Virus record (IMG/VR): IMGVR_UViG_3300008055_000033
Coordinates: 1-21,898 of that record
Length of the DNA: 21,898 nucleotides
Source of the DNA: a virus
Strand: one strand, 5' to 3'
The notes under the pieces are model-generated. The model made no database searches, was not told the DNA's origin, and saw only the letters and a list, made by a program, of their open reading frames with translations. Shown one piece after another: positions 21,306 to 21,898 of this stretch; position 1 is the first letter of the stretch; every line of letters starts with the position of its first letter. The translations under genes and the position numbers were made by a program.

Positions 21306-21898
21306 ACACGATACTGGCGCTGAGCCTGAGCATAATCACGCTCTTCTTTATAGCGCCGGAACATCTCTTCTTGCAAGCCAGTTGCACGTTGTTCGCTTCC
21401 GGTTTCTCGGATTCCTGCTCGCTCCTCTTCGCCGCGGACACGAGTAAGACCTGTTTCACCAGCAAAGCGTTCTGTTTGTGTCAGACGCTCTTGTGCCCCC
21501 GTTAACCCTATCTGACGTTCTTGTCCGGCCAGAAGCTGTGCCTGAGTTGCCCGCTGCTCTTCACCGGTTGTTTGAATGCCACGGCGCTCCTCTACGCCAC
21601 GCGCCGCGACACCTAAGCGTTCTTGTTCACCAGTTAATCCAATTTGTCGCTCTTGTCCGGCAAGGAGTTCTGCTTGAGTAGCCCGCTGTTCACGTCCAGT
21701 AGTGGCGATACCTAAACGCTCCTCAAGACCACGAGCTGCGATACCTAAGCGCTCTTCTCGACCCGTAAGGCCAATTTGACGTTCCTGACCAGCAAGGAGT
21801 TCTGCTTGAGTGGCGCGTTGCTCTTGACCAGTAGCGGCGATTCCTAAACGCTCTTCTTCACCACGAACGCGTGTAAGTCCTGTTTCACCTGCAAAGCG
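21302..21898 (-). CDS. 11-residue (hendecad) repeat protein, 5' end cut by window edge
   Basis: I translated this frame by hand: 198 residues to the stop TGA at 21302, all in frame to the window edge. The sequence divides into eighteen 11-residue units with little or no slippage, most resembling TGxEERLGIAA, TGxEQRATQAE or LLAGQERQIGL. It contains no proline, cysteine or tryptophan; it is rich in Glu, Gln, Arg, Gly and Ala and should form a long amphipathic helix or right-handed coiled coil, like the 11-residue repeats of apolipoprotein-type, synuclein and LEA proteins. The last two units (EEMFRRYKEER, DYAQAQRQYRV) differ and may be the C-terminal cap. It overlaps the candidate small terminase gene by 4 nt. 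Its function is unknown; a scaffold, internal virion or membrane-contacting role is possible. Confidence 0.8.
   Translation of the reverse strand, partial: RFAGETGLTRVRGEEERLGIAATGQEQRATQAELLAGQERQIGLTGREERLGIAARGLEERLGIATTGREQRATQAELLAGQERQIGLTGEQERLGVAARGVEERRGIQTTGEEQRATQAQLLAGQERQIGLTGAQERLTQTERFAGETGLTRVRGEEERAGIRETGSEQRATGLQEEMFRRYKEERDYAQAQRQYRV
21530..21811 (-). repeat. 132-bp higher-order DNA repeat in the hendecad gene
   Basis: The AAGGAGTTCTGCTTGAGT segment at 21662-21679 recurs exactly at 21794-21811, and a diverged copy begins at 21530, so the period is 132 nt (44 residues, four 11-residue units). The RFAGETGLTRVRGEEER block also recurs, at the window edge and about 429 nt further on. 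Confidence 0.75.

Noticed and set aside
21302-21898. CRISPR-like array in the repeat-rich end
   Set aside because: The periodicity is in frame with a protein repeat (33 and 132 nt), units are imperfect, and there are no unique spacers.

Overview
The window is a piece of a tailed double-stranded DNA phage (Caudoviricetes), from the packaging genes through the head genes to the fibre genes. Small terminase candidate, large terminase, portal, scaffold and major capsid protein follow in the usual order. Several proteins (the fibre N-terminus, the 93-aa protein ending in a GWHVNYIGEL-type segment, the DUF5872-like protein, the MPGKGKMPPELL peptide) resemble, from memory, proteins of phages of picocyanobacteria and other aquatic bacteria. 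The host is therefore probably a cyanobacterium or other aquatic bacterium, but no host gene or host-derived metabolic gene is present to prove it.

Almost everything is on the minus strand, so transcription runs from 21898 toward 1. In that order the layout is: (1) 21898-18992, packaging: the end of a protein built of 11-residue repeats, a candidate small terminase, the large terminase, and an AbrB/MazE-like small protein; (2) 18992-13351, head: portal, a scaffold that overlaps the portal by 527 nt in another frame, a control region, two small proteins, a leader with promoter and hairpins, the major capsid protein, a second abundant-looking head protein, and a terminator; (3) 13246-10936: a helix-hairpin-helix protein, a candidate connector, and two adjacent peptidoglycan hydrolases (lytic transglycosylase-like and M23-like) sharing a C-terminal module; (4) 10936-9240: six small proteins, several basic or cysteine-rich; (5) 9177-1: large beta-rich structural and fibre proteins, ending with a fibre gene cut by the window edge. 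One small gene, 5399-5653, runs on the plus strand with its own promoter.

Genes are tightly packed, with many start-stop overlaps (TAATG, TGATG, ATGA) that suggest translational coupling. No gene-free stretch exceeds about 135 nt. The non-coding gaps that look informative are 5298-5398 (divergent promoter region), 9405-9458 (competing hairpins), 13247-13350 (terminator), 15334-15463 (capsid promoter and leader), 16165-16261 (palindrome, promoter, hairpin) and 20779-20819 (UNCG-type hairpin). No tRNA, CRISPR array, integrase, IS element or attachment site was seen. No tail-tube or tape-measure gene was recognised, so the tail type cannot be decided here.

The most unusual features are the long portal/scaffold overprint, an M23-like enzyme whose motifs occur in circularly permuted order, the duplicated C-terminal module on two lytic enzymes, a regular 11-residue-repeat protein, and a split SWIM-type CxC...CxH motif in a structural protein.
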